Source of the DNA: Lysobacterales bacterium
GTDB lineage: Bacteria > Pseudomonadota > Gammaproteobacteria > Xanthomonadales > Marinicellaceae
Assembly: GCA_027067055.1 (NCBI GenBank)
Contig: JAMOMK010000104.1
Span: 1-59,571 of the forward strand
Direction: 5' to 3'
DNA: 59,571 nucleotides
In this document: in pieces, positions 36,516-46,309 of the stretch
Layout: every line of letters begins with the position of its first letter
Position numbering within the stretch: position 1 is the stretch's first letter
Position numbers and translations under genes: made by a program
The notes under the pieces: generated by a model
What the model was told of the DNA's origin: nothing
The model's database searches: none
What the model saw: the letters and a program-made list of their open reading frames with translations, nothing else

Positions 36516-37970
36516 TTAGGTTACACGCAGAATTTCATCAGCCGTGGTGATTCCTTGGCACATTTTTAGTACGCCATCGGTACGAATTGAGGTTGATGAT
36601 TCACGTGCATGGGCTTCAAGTTGTTGTTCAGATGCTCCTTGGTGAATCAAGGTTTTCATTTTTTCATCAATAGTAACCAATTCATAAATACCCGTTCGTC
36701 CTGAATAAGCTTCCTGAATCGGCAAGCTATCATCAGCCCGATACAGTGTTTGTGGCTTGATTCCAAATAACTCACATTCTTTTTCATCGGGTTGGTAGGC
36801 AATGCGTGTTTTGGGGTTAAGCACTCGAACCAATCGTTGGGCTAAAACTGCCTTTACACTAGAGGCTAGTAAAAATGGGGCAACACCCATGTCAATTAAA
36901 CGCGTAATGGCTCCCACTGCTGTATTGGTGTGTAAGGTTGACATGACCAAATGACCAGTCAAACTGGCTTGCACAGCAATTTCTGCCGTTTCTAAATCAC
37001 GGATTTCTCCGACCATAATAACATCAGGATCTTGACGTAATATTGCCCGCAATCCCTTAGCAAAGGTCATATCAATTTTTGAATTTATTTGTGTTTGTGA
37101 TATTCCCCCTAAATAATACTCAATAGGATCTTCAACCGTCATGATATTACGCGTGCGGTCATTTATTGTTTCAATACCCGCATATAAAGTGGTGGTTTTA
37201 CCAGAGCCTGTAGGACCAGTGACCAATATTATTCCATGTGGTAGATTGACCATTTTTTCCATCGTAGCTAAGTCGTCATGTTTCATGCCTAGGCGAGTTA
37301 AATCTAATTTCCCCGCTTGTTTATCCAATAATCGCATAACGATGCGCTCCCCGAATGCCCCCGGGATTGTGGAGACACGCACATCCACAGAACGCCCTGC
37401 AATTTTGATGGAGATACGACCATCTTGCGGTAAGCGTTTTTCAGAAATATCCAGTTTGGACATAATTTTAATACGAGATGAAATCAACGGAGCAATCGCT
37501 TTAGGTGGAGCAATAACCTCTTGCAAGGTTCCATCAACACGGTAACGAACCGATACTTTGTCCTCAAAAGGTTCGATATGAATATCAGAGGCATTAACTT
37601 TAACCGCATCAGAGAGCATCGCATTAATTAAGCGAATAATCGGCGCATCATCATTGCTTTCGAGTAAGTCCTCAGGCTCTCCCAAGTCATCGGCTATTTC
37701 TGCAAGTCCTGGTTGGTTATCAAAATCTATAACATCATCAGATAAAGCATTATGTTGTTGGTACAGTTTTTGTATGACCGCTTTGTACTCTTCATCGCTG
37801 TAGAAGTTAGCCTTTGCTATAGTCCCAGCAAATCGTTGCAATTCATCAATAGTTGCATTGTTCGCCGAGGAACTCAGCGCTAATGTGACAGCATCGTCGT
37901 CCCATGATTCTATCGTTCCACCACGTTTACGCGCAAAACCATACGATGGAAATTTACCCCTATTCATCAT
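36516..37970 (-). CDS. gspE: Type II secretion ATPase GspE (lacking the four-cysteine zinc motif)
   Basis: A 484-residue cytoplasmic secretion ATPase. It has the N2 domain [20 protein letters not shown], Walker [13 protein letters not shown], Asp box [16 protein letters not shown], Walker B and His box ([12 protein letters not shown]). GspE proteins normally carry a C-terminal tetracysteine zinc subdomain before GYRGR. Here that region ([22 protein letters not shown] to [10 protein letters not shown]) keeps only one Cys, so zinc binding is lost. The N-terminal domain is short. It overlaps the gspD stop by 11 bases. It powers pseudopilus assembly. Confidence 0.92.
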   Translation of the reverse strand: MMNRGKFPSYGFARKRGGTIESWDDDAVTLALSSSANNATIDELQRFAGTIAKANFYSDEEYKAVIQKLYQQHNALSDDVIDFDNQPGLAEIADDLGEPEDLLESNDDAPIIRLINAMLSDAVKVNASDIHIEPFEDKVSVRYRVDGTLQEVIAPPKAIAPLISSRIKIMSKLDISEKRLPQDGRISIKIAGRSVDVRVSTIPGAFGERIVMRLLDKQAGKLDLTRLGMKHDDLATMEKMVNLPHGIILVTGPTGSGKTTTLYAGIETINDRTRNIMTVEDPIEYYLGGISQTQINSKIDMTFAKGLRAILRQDPDVIMVGEIRDLETAEIAVQASLTGHLVMSTLHTNTAVGAITRLIDMGVAPFLLASSVKAVLAQRLVRVLNPKTRIAYQPDEKECELFGIKPQTLYRADDSLPIQEAYSGRTGIYELVTIDEKMKTLIHQGASEQQLEAHARESSTSIRTDGVLKMCQGITTADEILRVT

Positions 37971-39822
37971 TGCCTATTTGTTGCGGAAGAACAATCCCTC
38001 CTTTGATAAACTCGGCTTGGTTGATTTTCTCTAACTGTTGTCCACGTATCTCGTTATACAACTTATTGGTTACCTCTGCTTGGTTACTGCTGTCTAGAAT
38101 TTTTGGGTGGATGAAAATCATTAAATTACGCTTAACCCGAGTTTTCTTTTTGTGCCTAAATAAATTTCTAATTACAGGAATATCTCCCAGTATAGGGACT
38201 TTCTTGATACTTTCTTCAATAGTGTCATCAATCAATCCACCTAACACGATGACTCCATCATTAGGTACCATAACTGAAGTAGTCAATGTTCTTTTGTTGG
38301 TGATTACATCTACTGCAGTTGCCGATTGTGCTAAAGAAGACACCTCTTGGGAAATGTCCAATACAATTTGATTGCCTTCATAAATATGTGGTGTCACGGT
38401 TAATGAAATCCCGATGTCTTTGCGCTGAATGGTTGAAAACGGATTGGTTGAACCATTATTGGCTCCAGTATTAGTAAACTGCCCTGTTAAAAAAGGCACT
38501 TCTTGCCCAACAGATAGACTGGCTTCCTTGTTATTTAAAGTCACTATTGATGGTGTTGATAAAATATTGTTATTGGTATTTTGTGCTAAGGCTGACAATA
38601 AAGCACCAATTTGAGGGTTGCCATCCCCATCTAAATGAACGTAACCGACATTAACACCATTGTTGACCAAACCGCCTGCTGTATTAGGAGAGAGAATGTT
38701 TCCAATAATACCATAGTTTGTTCCACCAACAAGTCCCTCACCACCATTAAGTTGATTCAACAAACCTTGCCACTGAAATCCCGCTTCTTTGGAATGATCA
38801 ACAGTAATTTCAGCAATAATGGCCTCAACCAAAACTTGTGGTCTTGGCACATCTAATTGAGTGATGGCACTTTGTAGATTTCTAAACACTGTCGGTGAGG
38901 CATTAATCACTAAAGAATTTGTTTCTTTATGTGCTTGAATGGTGGCATTTTGTTCACTAGATTTTTCACCACTGGAATTAACTTGTGATTTATTGGCTAA
39001 TGTTTCAAGTATTGAAACCAATGATTCAGCTTCAGAATATTTAAGCTTAATCACTTGTGATTGTGTATTGGTTTCAAGAGGGGAATCCAGCTGTGCTATC
39101 AAGGTATGGATACGTATTTTTAACGCAGGTGGCGCATTGATAATAACGGAATTGGTTCGTTCATCGGCAACAATCTTAGTCTTGCTTCCCAATGCCGCTG
39201 TTCCTGTATCAAGCAATGACTCTATTGTTTGTGCTACCTCTGTTGCATTGGCATGCTGCAGGGAAATCATATCAATGGAAGAATCTGACTTTTTATCAAT
39301 GCGATGAATAATGGCAAGCATACGCTCAACATTTTTGGCGCGATCAGAAATAATTAAGAGATTGCTTTCTTTATGGGCAATAACATTGGCTTTCTTATTA
39401 ATGCTCTTCAACATGGTCAACAAATCTTGAGCTGGCACATATTTTAATGGCACAATACGCGTCACAAAATCACTGCCATTGGTCTGGTTTAATTCGCCAA
39501 TAACACCGCCGATATCACTTTCTGGTATAATCTTAATGCTATTACCATCATTGATTGCAGCCAATCCATGTACATTTAAAACGGTTAAAAAGATATCATA
39601 GATTTCATCTTTATGCACTGGTCTTCCAGAAATTACAGTGACTTTGGCTTGAATTTGTGGGTCGATAATAAAGTTTTTCTTGGTAATGTCCGATACTGTT
39701 TCAATCAATAATCGAATATCAGCATCTTGAAGATTCAAACTACGTAGCTCGTCATCGGCAGCAAATAGGTTAAAACTACTTAAGAAAAGTACAGAAGCAA
39801 GAATAATTTTGGTTAATTTCAT
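37960..39822 (-). CDS. gspD: Type II secretion secretin GspD
   Basis: A 620-residue outer-membrane secretin. Signal peptide at residues 1-21 (NLFA-A). N0 domain [30 protein letters not shown], then N1 to N3 repeats ([58 protein letters not shown]). The secretin core has [50 protein letters not shown] and [17 protein letters not shown]. It forms the gated outer-membrane channel. Length is slightly under the usual 650. It follows a MITE-containing gap of 318 bases after the hydrolase gene, which may carry a separate promoter. Confidence 0.94.
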   Translation of the reverse strand: MKLTKIILASVLFLSSFNLFAADDELRSLNLQDADIRLLIETVSDITKKNFIIDPQIQAKVTVISGRPVHKDEIYDIFLTVLNVHGLAAINDGNSIKIIPESDIGGVIGELNQTNGSDFVTRIVPLKYVPAQDLLTMLKSINKKANVIAHKESNLLIISDRAKNVERMLAIIHRIDKKSDSSIDMISLQHANATEVAQTIESLLDTGTAALGSKTKIVADERTNSVIINAPPALKIRIHTLIAQLDSPLETNTQSQVIKLKYSEAESLVSILETLANKSQVNSSGEKSSEQNATIQAHKETNSLVINASPTVFRNLQSAITQLDVPRPQVLVEAIIAEITVDHSKEAGFQWQGLLNQLNGGEGLVGGTNYGIIGNILSPNTAGGLVNNGVNVGYVHLDGDGNPQIGALLSALAQNTNNNILSTPSIVTLNNKEASLSVGQEVPFLTGQFTNTGANNGSTNPFSTIQRKDIGISLTVTPHIYEGNQIVLDISQEVSSLAQSATAVDVITNKRTLTTSVMVPNDGVIVLGGLIDDTIEESIKKVPILGDIPVIRNLFRHKKKTRVKRNLMIFIHPKILDSSNQAEVTNKLYNEIRGQQLEKINQAEFIKGGIVLPQQIGNDE

Positions 39823-39887
39823 TGTTTGGCTTTTTGAGTTGGTTTTTTTAGTAATCTTAATTTTAACCTAAAATGCGCTAGTTTTCT

Positions 39888-40155
39888 TTAAGGAACCTCT
39901 GATAAATAGAAAAATCTCAGGCTTTTAGCGATTTTTAATATCAAAAAAGATTATTGCAGGGTTAGTCATTCTATCTCAAAATAATCTGATGCAGAGATTG
40001 GAAATCGCTAAAAGCCCCGTAGGGCTTGCCTTTAAGCGTGCATCTGCTTCGGTAAAATTTAAAAGAATATGAATAACTATTCATTTTAAATTTTATCTCG
40101 CAGCTACACGCTTAAAGGCAAGCTGAGTCATCTCTATTTGTCAGAGATTCCTTAA
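39888..40155. mobile_element. MITE-like element with terminal and nested inverted repeats
   Basis: Ends match as inverted repeats over 20 bases with three mismatches (39890-39909 and 40134-40153; outer part AAGGAA/TTCCTT). Inside are two more perfect inverted pairs: GCTTTTAGCGATTT (39921-39934) with its complement at 40002-40015, and GCTTGCCTTTAAGCGTG (40024-40040) with its complement at 40107-40123. An AT-rich stem lies between the last two. There is no ORF. The right end supplies the last codons and the stop of the hydrolase gene. This element accounts for nearly all of the gap 39823-40140. Confidence 0.75.
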
Positions 40156-41061
40156 AAAGCTTAATATCTTCGCATTTACAATTTTAGGATGTTCTAAATG
40201 CGGTAAATGTCCTGATTTGTCTACCACAAAAGTGGTGGTTTTTAACGCTTCAGCCACTCTGTGGCTATCAGCTAATGGGAGCGTCTTATCTTCTCTGCCC
40301 CAAATGAGTAATACCTCTTTATTTAATTCTCCTATCCTTTGATACCACGGCAGTTTATCGGGTTTAGCAAAATGTACCAAGGTTGAGACTATCGCCCGAC
40401 GAAAACCTTTATATTGCATTTGAGTTTTGTACTTTTCCACCCAATCAGGGAAATTTTCTGGGTAATAAAAATCACTTAGTTGACCTTCGGCTGCATTAGG
40501 CATCATGAAAACTGCCGCAAAAAAGTCACCAAACAATGGAATACCCAGCTTTCTTTTATAAAAAGAACGATGCGAAGGGTCAACAAAAATGGTTTTATCG
40601 ACTTTTTCTGGATGATCTGCTACAAACTTTGCCACAATCGCCCCTCCCATTGATAAGCCAACAAGGTTAATCGGTTGCTTAATCTTCAACCCATCAAGCA
40701 AGTCTAAAATTTGTCTATCAAAAATTTCTTGAGTGTAATCAACATCAGGGCGATCAGAATAACCACGTCCATATAAATCAAAACGAATAACTCGAAAACC
40801 TTGCTTGGTTAAAAAATCATAAGTCGGGTCCCAAATATAGTAAGGAACAGAAAAGCCATGTACTAATAACACTACTTCTTGCGCGCCTGTGTTGGCTTGT
40901 TGGTAATGTGTCACTCCTTGTGATAGTTCAATATATTCACCTTGAGTTCCTGTTCGACTATGTGCATCTAACTCATGCTGTTCATCAGTGTAAAATAACG
41001 GCACAGTTATCAGCATTAGTAAAACCAGAACAATCAAAAGGGCGAGTCCTTTTTTTATCAT
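40141..41061 (-). CDS. Membrane-anchored alpha/beta hydrolase inside the gsp run
   Basis: A 306-residue protein with an N-terminal uncleaved anchor or signal (residues 4-25, ILVLLMLITVPLF region). The alpha/beta hydrolase fold follows with oxyanion motif VHGFSVPYYIWD. The nucleophile elbow is GLSMGG (Ser near residue 142). The acidic residue lies in WGREDKTLP and the histidine in SGHLPHLEHP. The triad is complete, suggesting an esterase or lipase facing the periplasm. It overlaps gspC by ATGA and precedes gspD, an unusual position. Its final three codons and TGA stop lie inside the terminal repeat of the adjacent MITE, so the native C-terminus may have been altered. The substrate is unknown. 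Confidence 0.82.
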   Translation of the reverse strand: MIKKGLALLIVLVLLMLITVPLFYTDEQHELDAHSRTGTQGEYIELSQGVTHYQQANTGAQEVVLLVHGFSVPYYIWDPTYDFLTKQGFRVIRFDLYGRGYSDRPDVDYTQEIFDRQILDLLDGLKIKQPINLVGLSMGGAIVAKFVADHPEKVDKTIFVDPSHRSFYKRKLGIPLFGDFFAAVFMMPNAAEGQLSDFYYPENFPDWVEKYKTQMQYKGFRRAIVSTLVHFAKPDKLPWYQRIGELNKEVLLIWGREDKTLPLADSHRVAEALKTTTFVVDKSGHLPHLEHPKIVNAKILSFLRNL

Positions 41062-41906
41062 TGATTCAAATTGACTTGTATATTTTTTAATTGACCATTG
41101 CGTTTAATAGTAATAGTTGCATTAGGATTTTGTTTCAATGTTTGTTGGATAGTCATCATGTTGGCTGTTGATACTTTTTGACCATTTATTGCTGTGATGA
41201 TGTCGTTTGATTTTAATCCATTTTTTGAAAGCAAGTCACCACTGGTTAAATTGGATACGCGTAAACCTTGAACTTTACCGACTTGATCAGTGACAATATT
41301 AATATTACTAACAATTTTTGAAATTTTATTGGCATCGTATTTTTGTTGATCCATTAACTGTTGCCAATTGCGAGTCTGGTTGCCTTGTAAATGTTTTAAG
41401 TAGCCAGAAGGCGTGCTTTTATTTTTAGCTTGGCTTTTATTCGAAACAACATCCATGCCTTGAATTTTTTCAGACAATGACAATCGCTCATTGCGCCCAT
41501 TGTGATCTAAAACAATATAGTCTTTATAGATTTCTTTTAGGGTTGCTACGTTAAATATCTTGTCTCCAACTTTAAAGACTTTTTGCTTGCCTTGGACATT
41601 ACTAATATATGCCATTCCTGTTTTGGCATCAAGATTGCTCATTGTTCCATTCAACACCAAGTCTAAACTGGTATTTCCTTGGTTTAAAGGAATATCTATC
41701 AATTGACCTTGCGAACCAAAGATATGATACTGCTCAATCAACGTATTTGAGAATTGTGGAGAGTTGTATGAAGTTGTCGTTTTAGAAGTTTGAATGTCGA
41801 TGTCATCATTAGGTGACAAGAAAAACTGTAACCACAAAAACACAATTAGCCCAATCATGAGCCAATTAAATAAAGAGTAGAACTTTTCTTTTGCGTTAAC
41901 CATCAA
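41058..41906 (-). CDS. gspC: Type II secretion protein GspC with PDZ domain
   Basis: A 282-residue protein with one N-terminal helix (residues about 12-30), then the homology region YHIFGSQGQLIDIPLNQGNTSLDLVLNGTMS with KVFKVGDKIFNVATLKEIYKDYIVLDHNGRNERLSL. The C-terminal PDZ domain (about 205-280) has LSKNGLKSNDIITAINGQKVST. GspC spans the inner membrane and links the platform to the GspD secretin through its HR domain, while the PDZ end contributes to substrate choice. Its start overlaps the small lipoprotein gene by 11 bases. Confidence 0.88.
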   Translation of the reverse strand: MMVNAKEKFYSLFNWLMIGLIVFLWLQFFLSPNDDIDIQTSKTTTSYNSPQFSNTLIEQYHIFGSQGQLIDIPLNQGNTSLDLVLNGTMSNLDAKTGMAYISNVQGKQKVFKVGDKIFNVATLKEIYKDYIVLDHNGRNERLSLSEKIQGMDVVSNKSQAKNKSTPSGYLKHLQGNQTRNWQQLMDQQKYDANKISKIVSNINIVTDQVGKVQGLRVSNLTSGDLLSKNGLKSNDIITAINGQKVSTANMMTIQQTLKQNPNATITIKRNGQLKNIQVNLNQ

Positions 41907-42150
41907 TTGCCTTTCTTTGCTTTTGGGCTGCTTTTAGCACTTCTTTTTCCATGTCTTTGGCTCGCTGTATATTGTCTTGATAGCCTTTTAATACATGGTT
42001 AGATGACTTTTTCTTAACTGTTGTTGTATCTTGTTGGCTCTCACCAAGCACCCCATTTTGCCTTGGCCACTGGTCTACAGAGTTGTCTTCGGGTTCTTGC
42101 GAACACGAAGACAACACAACAATAACTAATAATATAAGCAGTTTTCTCAT
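41896..42150 (-). CDS. Small lipoprotein between the acyl-CoA dehydrogenase and gspC (84 aa)
   Basis: Signal peptide MRKLLILLVIVVLSSC has the lipobox LSSC (lipidated Cys 16). The mature part is about 68 polar residues ending in a basic helix (NIQRAKDMEKEVLKAAQKQRK), possibly a coiled coil. Family not recognised. It overlaps the previous stop by one base (TAATG) and the next start by 11 bases, so it is cotranslated with both neighbours. A pilot or assembly role for the secretin is possible by position only; it does not resemble GspS or OutS pilotins. Confidence 0.65.
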   Translation of the reverse strand: MRKLLILLVIVVLSSCSQEPEDNSVDQWPRQNGVLGESQQDTTTVKKKSSNHVLKGYQDNIQRAKDMEKEVLKAAQKQRKAIDG

Positions 42151-43901
42151 TAAAATTCGTCTAATTCCATTTGCATCAAATTATCACTGCCACTCAACAT
42201 GGTTTTCACATGCATTTGTGCGCGAGGTAAGATGCGTTTATAATAAAACTCACAGGTTTTCTTCTTACCATTATAGAAAGATTGTCCAAATCTGCCACCT
42301 TTTTCTGCTTCATCGTGCATCTGTGCCCAAAAGTATGCCAACATAACATAGCCAGAATACATAAGGAAGTCAACGGATGCCGCTCCCATTTCATCCATAT
42401 TCTTCATGGATTTTGTAGAAATTTTAACAATCAACTCCTGCCATTGAACCATCAAGTCTTTTAGTTCTTGGGTGTAAGGATTGTCAGAGTTATTGATGTA
42501 CTCATTCATTTCATCGGCGATAGGTCCCAACTTACCGTGATTGAATTGCATGATTTTACGACCCAACAAATCCAAAGCCTGAATTCCTGTTGTGCCTTCA
42601 TATAAAGTGAAGATTTTCGCATCACGGTACAATTGTTCCATTCCGTGTTCACTAATATAACCATGTCCACCAAAAACTTGAATGCCAATATTGGTAACTT
42701 CCAAAGCTGTTTCTGTCATAAATGCTTTAACAATTGGAGTCAATATAGCTACCATCTCATCTGCTTTCTTTCTTGCTTCTTCATCCTGAGCGTGCTGTGA
42801 AAGCTCGATTAGTTGCGTGGTAAAATAAGTCAACGCACGGTTACCTTCAGTCAATGCCTTTTGAGTTAACAACATCTTGCGCACATCAGGGTGAACAATA
42901 ATTGGATCAGCGGCTTTGTCAGGATATTTTGCCCCAGTTAATGAACGCATTTGTAAACGATCATTAGCATATTCTAATGCGCCAGCATAGGAAGCCGCAG
43001 AAACTGCCATACCTTGAATACCAGTATTTAACCGCGCACCATTCATCATGGAAAACATAATATTCAAACCACGATTTGCTTCGCCCACTAACCAACCTTT
43101 GGCATCATCAAAGTTCATCACACAAGTGGCAGAACCATTTAAACCCATTTTATGTTCAATACTAGCAGGCCAAGCATTGTTGCGCTGCCCATCAAGTATT
43201 TTTGGAACAACAAATAATGAAATACCCTTAGTGCCTTTGGGAGCATCAGGAAGGCGAGCTAAAACAAGGTGAATGATATTATCTGTCAAACCATGATCAC
43301 CTGAGGTAATAAATATTTTAGTTCCTGTCACTTGATAGGTATCATCTCCATTTGGTGTAGCACTTGTTGTTAACAACCCTAAGTCTGTGCCACAATGTGG
43401 CTCGGTTAAACACATGGTTCCAGTCCATTCACCCGTGGTCAGTTTTGGTAAAAACATATCTTTAAGTTCTTGTCGTGCATGGTGATCCAACAATTCACGC
43501 ACTCCATGAGTCAAGCCTGGATAGTTTGACCAACCAGGGCAGTAATATGAATTAAGCTCACCTAAAATAACTTGCATCCAATACGGTAAACCTTGACCAT
43601 CATAATCAGGGTTGCCATCTAAAGAACCCCAACCACTTTCACAATAATTTTTATAAAGTTCAACAAAGCCATCTGGGGTTGTCACATGCCCATCTTTAAT
43701 AGAACAACCTTGTTCATCGGCATTGCGATTTAAAGGAGCGGCATACTCCAATAAAAATTTGGAAGCTTCATCCACTACCGTTTCAAATGTAGCTGCATCA
43801 ATATCACTGAATTGCGGCAGTTTTTGGTAATGCTCTTCTAGATTTAATAGCTGTTCAGCTAAAAATTGCATGTCTTTTAATGGCGCTTGAATTATCGGCA
43901 T
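42150..43901 (-). CDS. Acyl-CoA dehydrogenase
   Basis: A 583-residue flavoprotein of the long acyl-CoA dehydrogenase group (about 590-600 residues, including DmdC-like enzymes). It has an N-terminal extension domain, then the FAD/substrate motif MCLTEPHCGTDLG, KIFITSGDH, NGSATCVMNFD, and a late IQVFGGHGYISEHGMEQLYRDAKIFTLYEGTTGIQALDLLGRK with the catalytic base region. It oxidises an acyl-CoA to the trans-2-enoyl product and passes electrons to ETF. The exact chain preference cannot be read. The start at 43901 has a weak AGAGAA site; an upstream in-frame ATG at 43949 is not conserved-looking. It heads the gsp run, with one-base overlap to the lipoprotein gene. Confidence 0.87.
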   Translation of the reverse strand: MPIIQAPLKDMQFLAEQLLNLEEHYQKLPQFSDIDAATFETVVDEASKFLLEYAAPLNRNADEQGCSIKDGHVTTPDGFVELYKNYCESGWGSLDGNPDYDGQGLPYWMQVILGELNSYYCPGWSNYPGLTHGVRELLDHHARQELKDMFLPKLTTGEWTGTMCLTEPHCGTDLGLLTTSATPNGDDTYQVTGTKIFITSGDHGLTDNIIHLVLARLPDAPKGTKGISLFVVPKILDGQRNNAWPASIEHKMGLNGSATCVMNFDDAKGWLVGEANRGLNIMFSMMNGARLNTGIQGMAVSAASYAGALEYANDRLQMRSLTGAKYPDKAADPIIVHPDVRKMLLTQKALTEGNRALTYFTTQLIELSQHAQDEEARKKADEMVAILTPIVKAFMTETALEVTNIGIQVFGGHGYISEHGMEQLYRDAKIFTLYEGTTGIQALDLLGRKIMQFNHGKLGPIADEMNEYINNSDNPYTQELKDLMVQWQELIVKISTKSMKNMDEMGAASVDFLMYSGYVMLAYFWAQMHDEAEKGGRFGQSFYNGKKKTCEFYYKRILPRAQMHVKTMLSGSDNLMQMELDEF

Positions 43902-44056
43902 TTTATTTCTCTTGTCTGTTTTTGTAATACCATCTATTTTATCAAACAATCGTATGATTTAAAATTGTTTTGAACTTTTATTGAATAAATGCAGTCACAA
44001 TTAGTACAAGTGAATAATACATAAATAATACATAATTAATGAATCAGGAGAGAGAC

Positions 44057-44686
44057 ATGAGATATTCCGCATCAATGATGGTTGCTATTGGCATTTGCTT
44101 TATTACATTTTTAGGCATGGCATTTTTAGTTAATACACCCAAATACACCAAATCAACAGATTTAGAAATGATTAATTTTTCTAAAGTAGCTGATATGAAG
44201 CCACCTGTTGTCAAACAAGACATAAAAAAGGAACCACCCAAAAGAGAAAAGATTACTCAACCACCTGCGGTTAAACCTCTTGATATTGCTCAAGACCCTA
44301 ATCGCCCTCATGACTTGTTTATACCTACTCAAATTAAAGGAAAAGTTGTTGGACTACCCAAAATAGGCATACCGAACTTACCTCATAATGGAGCGAGTGA
44401 TGATCTATACACTGACGGTGATTTGCAACAAAAATTCATGATAAAACCGATGTATCCACAACAAGCTGCTCGAAATAAAATTGAAGGCTGGGTAGAAGTG
44501 GAGTTTACTGTAACTGAGTTTGGCACAGTTACCAATGCTAAAGTCATCAACTCCAAACCTCGTCGCGTCTTTGATACAGCAACATTACGCGCGTTAAAAA
44601 AATCAAAATTCAAGCCCTTAATGGTTGATGGCAAGGCACGCGCTCAAAAAGCGGTGCAGATTATAGAATTTAAACTGCAAGACTAA
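44057..44686 (+). CDS. TonB-family energy transducer, first of a tandem set
   Basis: A 209-residue protein starting at the ATG after AGGAGAG. It has an inner-membrane anchor (residues about 8-28) and a proline/lysine-rich periplasmic spacer (PPVVKQDIKKEPPKREK). The C-terminal TonB domain runs from about residue 130 (PMYPQQAARNKIEGWVEVEFTVTEFGTVTNAKVINSKP, then FDTATLRALKKSKFKP). TonB proteins couple the proton motive force, via ExbBD, to receptors such as the one at 21291. No exbB or exbD is adjacent. The next gene starts on its stop codon (TAATG). Confidence 0.85.
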   Translation: MRYSASMMVAIGICFITFLGMAFLVNTPKYTKSTDLEMINFSKVADMKPPVVKQDIKKEPPKREKITQPPAVKPLDIAQDPNRPHDLFIPTQIKGKVVGLPKIGIPNLPHNGASDDLYTDGDLQQKFMIKPMYPQQAARNKIEGWVEVEFTVTEFGTVTNAKVINSKPRRVFDTATLRALKKSKFKPLMVDGKARAQKAVQIIEFKLQD

Positions 44687-45351
44687 TGTCACGCTATTTA
44701 ATCATTGCACCATTAAGCTTGCTTGTGGTAATGGTGCTTTATTTGGGTATGCATGGTTTGTTGAATCAACAGCAAACGATTGAGTTTAGGGGAAATGAAA
44801 GTGAGTTTTCTTTTGATGATTATCAAGTCTCTGAAATACAGCATATTTATGGAACCTTTTCCTGTGGAGTGGGAGTACATCAGTCGGCTCTAACAAAAAC
44901 TGAATTATGGCAAAAAACAAAGAACATTTTATCTAATAACAGTGTCATATCCTGCCCTGAATATGTATCACCTGTTTCCAATTATTCTAGCGTACAGGAT
45001 GTAAGCCGTACCATTTTAAATGAACTTATCCCAAAAGACCCGTTTAGTGCTTTTGAAAACAACAAACCTAAACTTCCTTATAATCAAAAATTAACCCTCG
45101 CTTGGTTACCTCCCATACAATATCCACTTCATACAAGAGTACTAGAAGGCTGGGTAAAACTTGAAATCCAAGTTAATGCACAAGGTACAGTAGGTGACAT
45201 TCATGTTATAGCAGCTAATCCTCCACGCGTTTTTGATAGAACAGCGATTCGTGCTTATAAAAAAGCCAAATTTTTACCCGAAATAATCAATGGCAAAGCC
45301 GTTGCTAAGACCATCATACAGAGAATCAACTTTAAACTGGCAGAGGATTAA
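44686..45351 (+). CDS. TonB-family protein, second of the tandem set
   Basis: A 221-residue protein with one N-terminal helix (about 5-24), a periplasmic region holding three cysteines (C58, C84 region), and a C-terminal TonB-type domain (PIQYPLHTRVLEGWVKLEIQVNAQGTVGDIHVIAANPPRVFDRTAIRAYKKAKFLP). The C-terminal domain clearly parallels that of the preceding gene, so the two look like diverged duplicates, but this one lacks the proline-rich spacer. It may energise a different receptor or have lost that role. Confidence 0.78.
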   Translation: MSRYLIIAPLSLLVVMVLYLGMHGLLNQQQTIEFRGNESEFSFDDYQVSEIQHIYGTFSCGVGVHQSALTKTELWQKTKNILSNNSVISCPEYVSPVSNYSSVQDVSRTILNELIPKDPFSAFENNKPKLPYNQKLTLAWLPPIQYPLHTRVLEGWVKLEIQVNAQGTVGDIHVIAANPPRVFDRTAIRAYKKAKFLPEIINGKAVAKTIIQRINFKLAED

Positions 45352-45355
45352 TCAC

Positions 45356-45682
45356 ATGATTAAAAAATTCAGTATCCTAATGATAATGAGTGCGATTGTT
45401 TCATTGAGTTTGTTTGTAATGATGCAAGCAATTATAGAAATACCACAACACACTAAAAATAAGGGTATGTTTAGCGATAATACGTTAATGGGTCGCAGTT
45501 ATTTAACCACAGCAAATGAAGAGGTGATTAACAAAGCTCCAGATTATATATTTGATCCAAATCTAGTGATGAGGTATGGCTACAAGATAATAATTTGCTA
45601 TCCTCAATCTCTTGATAAACCAGTTACTTATATAAATCCAAATAAAAAATTAATAATTAAACGCTCTGAAATTTTTTTATAA
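45356..45682 (+). CDS. Small anchored protein, probable eroded third TonB-like paralogue (108 aa)
   Basis: The ATG at 45356 follows AGAGG by nine bases and the previous stop by four. An N-terminal helix (residues about 5-25) is followed by EIPQHTKNKG, similar in place and pattern to NTPKYTKST of the first TonB-like protein. The rest (to SEIFL) has no TonB C-terminal domain. I infer a truncated or diverged member of the tandem set. It is the last gene of the three; a bidirectional terminator begins right at its stop. Confidence 0.55.
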   Translation: MIKKFSILMIMSAIVSLSLFVMMQAIIEIPQHTKNKGMFSDNTLMGRSYLTTANEEVINKAPDYIFDPNLVMRYGYKIIICYPQSLDKPVTYINPNKKLIIKRSEIFL

Positions 45683-45708
45683 AAAAAGCGAACAAAAGTC
45701 CGCTTTTT
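45683..45708. terminator. Bidirectional terminator between the TonB-like set and sodB
   Basis: AAAAAGCG (45683-45690) pairs with CGCTTTTT (45701-45708) with a ten-base loop. T-rich runs follow on both strands, suiting the convergent genes on each side. Confidence 0.75.
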
Positions 45709-45730
45709 CACTTAGATTACTGATTTAGAC

Positions 45731-46309
45731 TTACTTCATCAACGAAGCAACACGATCCCAATCAATAAGGTTCCAGTAGTTTTTCAAATATCCACCACGG
45801 TCATTGCGTGTATCTACATAATAAGCGTGTTCCCACACATCACAGGTCATAATCGCGTGATAACCATCAGTCATTGGTGTGCCAGCATTAAAAGTATTAA
45901 CTAATTGTAACTCACCGTCTTTATCTTGCACAAGCCAAACCCAACCAGAACCAAAAGTTGCTAGCCCAAGTGCTGCAAATTTTTCCTGAAATTCAGCAAA
46001 TGAACCAAATTTTGCATTAATTTTTTCGGCTAAGTCGCCAGATGGTTCACCGCCACCGTTTGGTGATAAACCAGTAAAGTAAAAAGTGTGGTTCCACACT
46101 TGTGCGGCATTATTAAAAACACCACCATCTGATGCCATAATGATTTCTTCTAAAGATTTTCCCTCAAAATCAGTGTCTTTAATCATGTTGTTTAAATTAG
46201 TCACATAAGCATTGTGGTGCTTGCCGTGATGATAGTCTAAAGTTTCTGCCGAAATATGTGGTTCCAACGCATCTTTTGCGTATGGAAGAGCTGGTAATTC
46301 AAAGCTCAT
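45731..46309 (-). CDS. sodB: Iron superoxide dismutase SodB
   Basis: A 192-residue cytoplasmic enzyme dismutating superoxide. Metal ligands are visible: His27 in DYHHGKHHNAYV, His74 in AQVWNHTFYF, and the Asp/His pair in DVWEHAYYVD. The AQVWNHTFYF and LATFGSGWVWLV stretches favour the iron over the manganese type. A strong AGGAG site precedes the ATG. Monocistronic, with its own extended -10 promoter and a terminator after the stop. Confidence 0.95.
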   Translation of the reverse strand: MSFELPALPYAKDALEPHISAETLDYHHGKHHNAYVTNLNNMIKDTDFEGKSLEEIIMASDGGVFNNAAQVWNHTFYFTGLSPNGGGEPSGDLAEKINAKFGSFAEFQEKFAALGLATFGSGWVWLVQDKDGELQLVNTFNAGTPMTDGYHAIMTCDVWEHAYYVDTRNDRGGYLKNYWNLIDWDRVASLMK

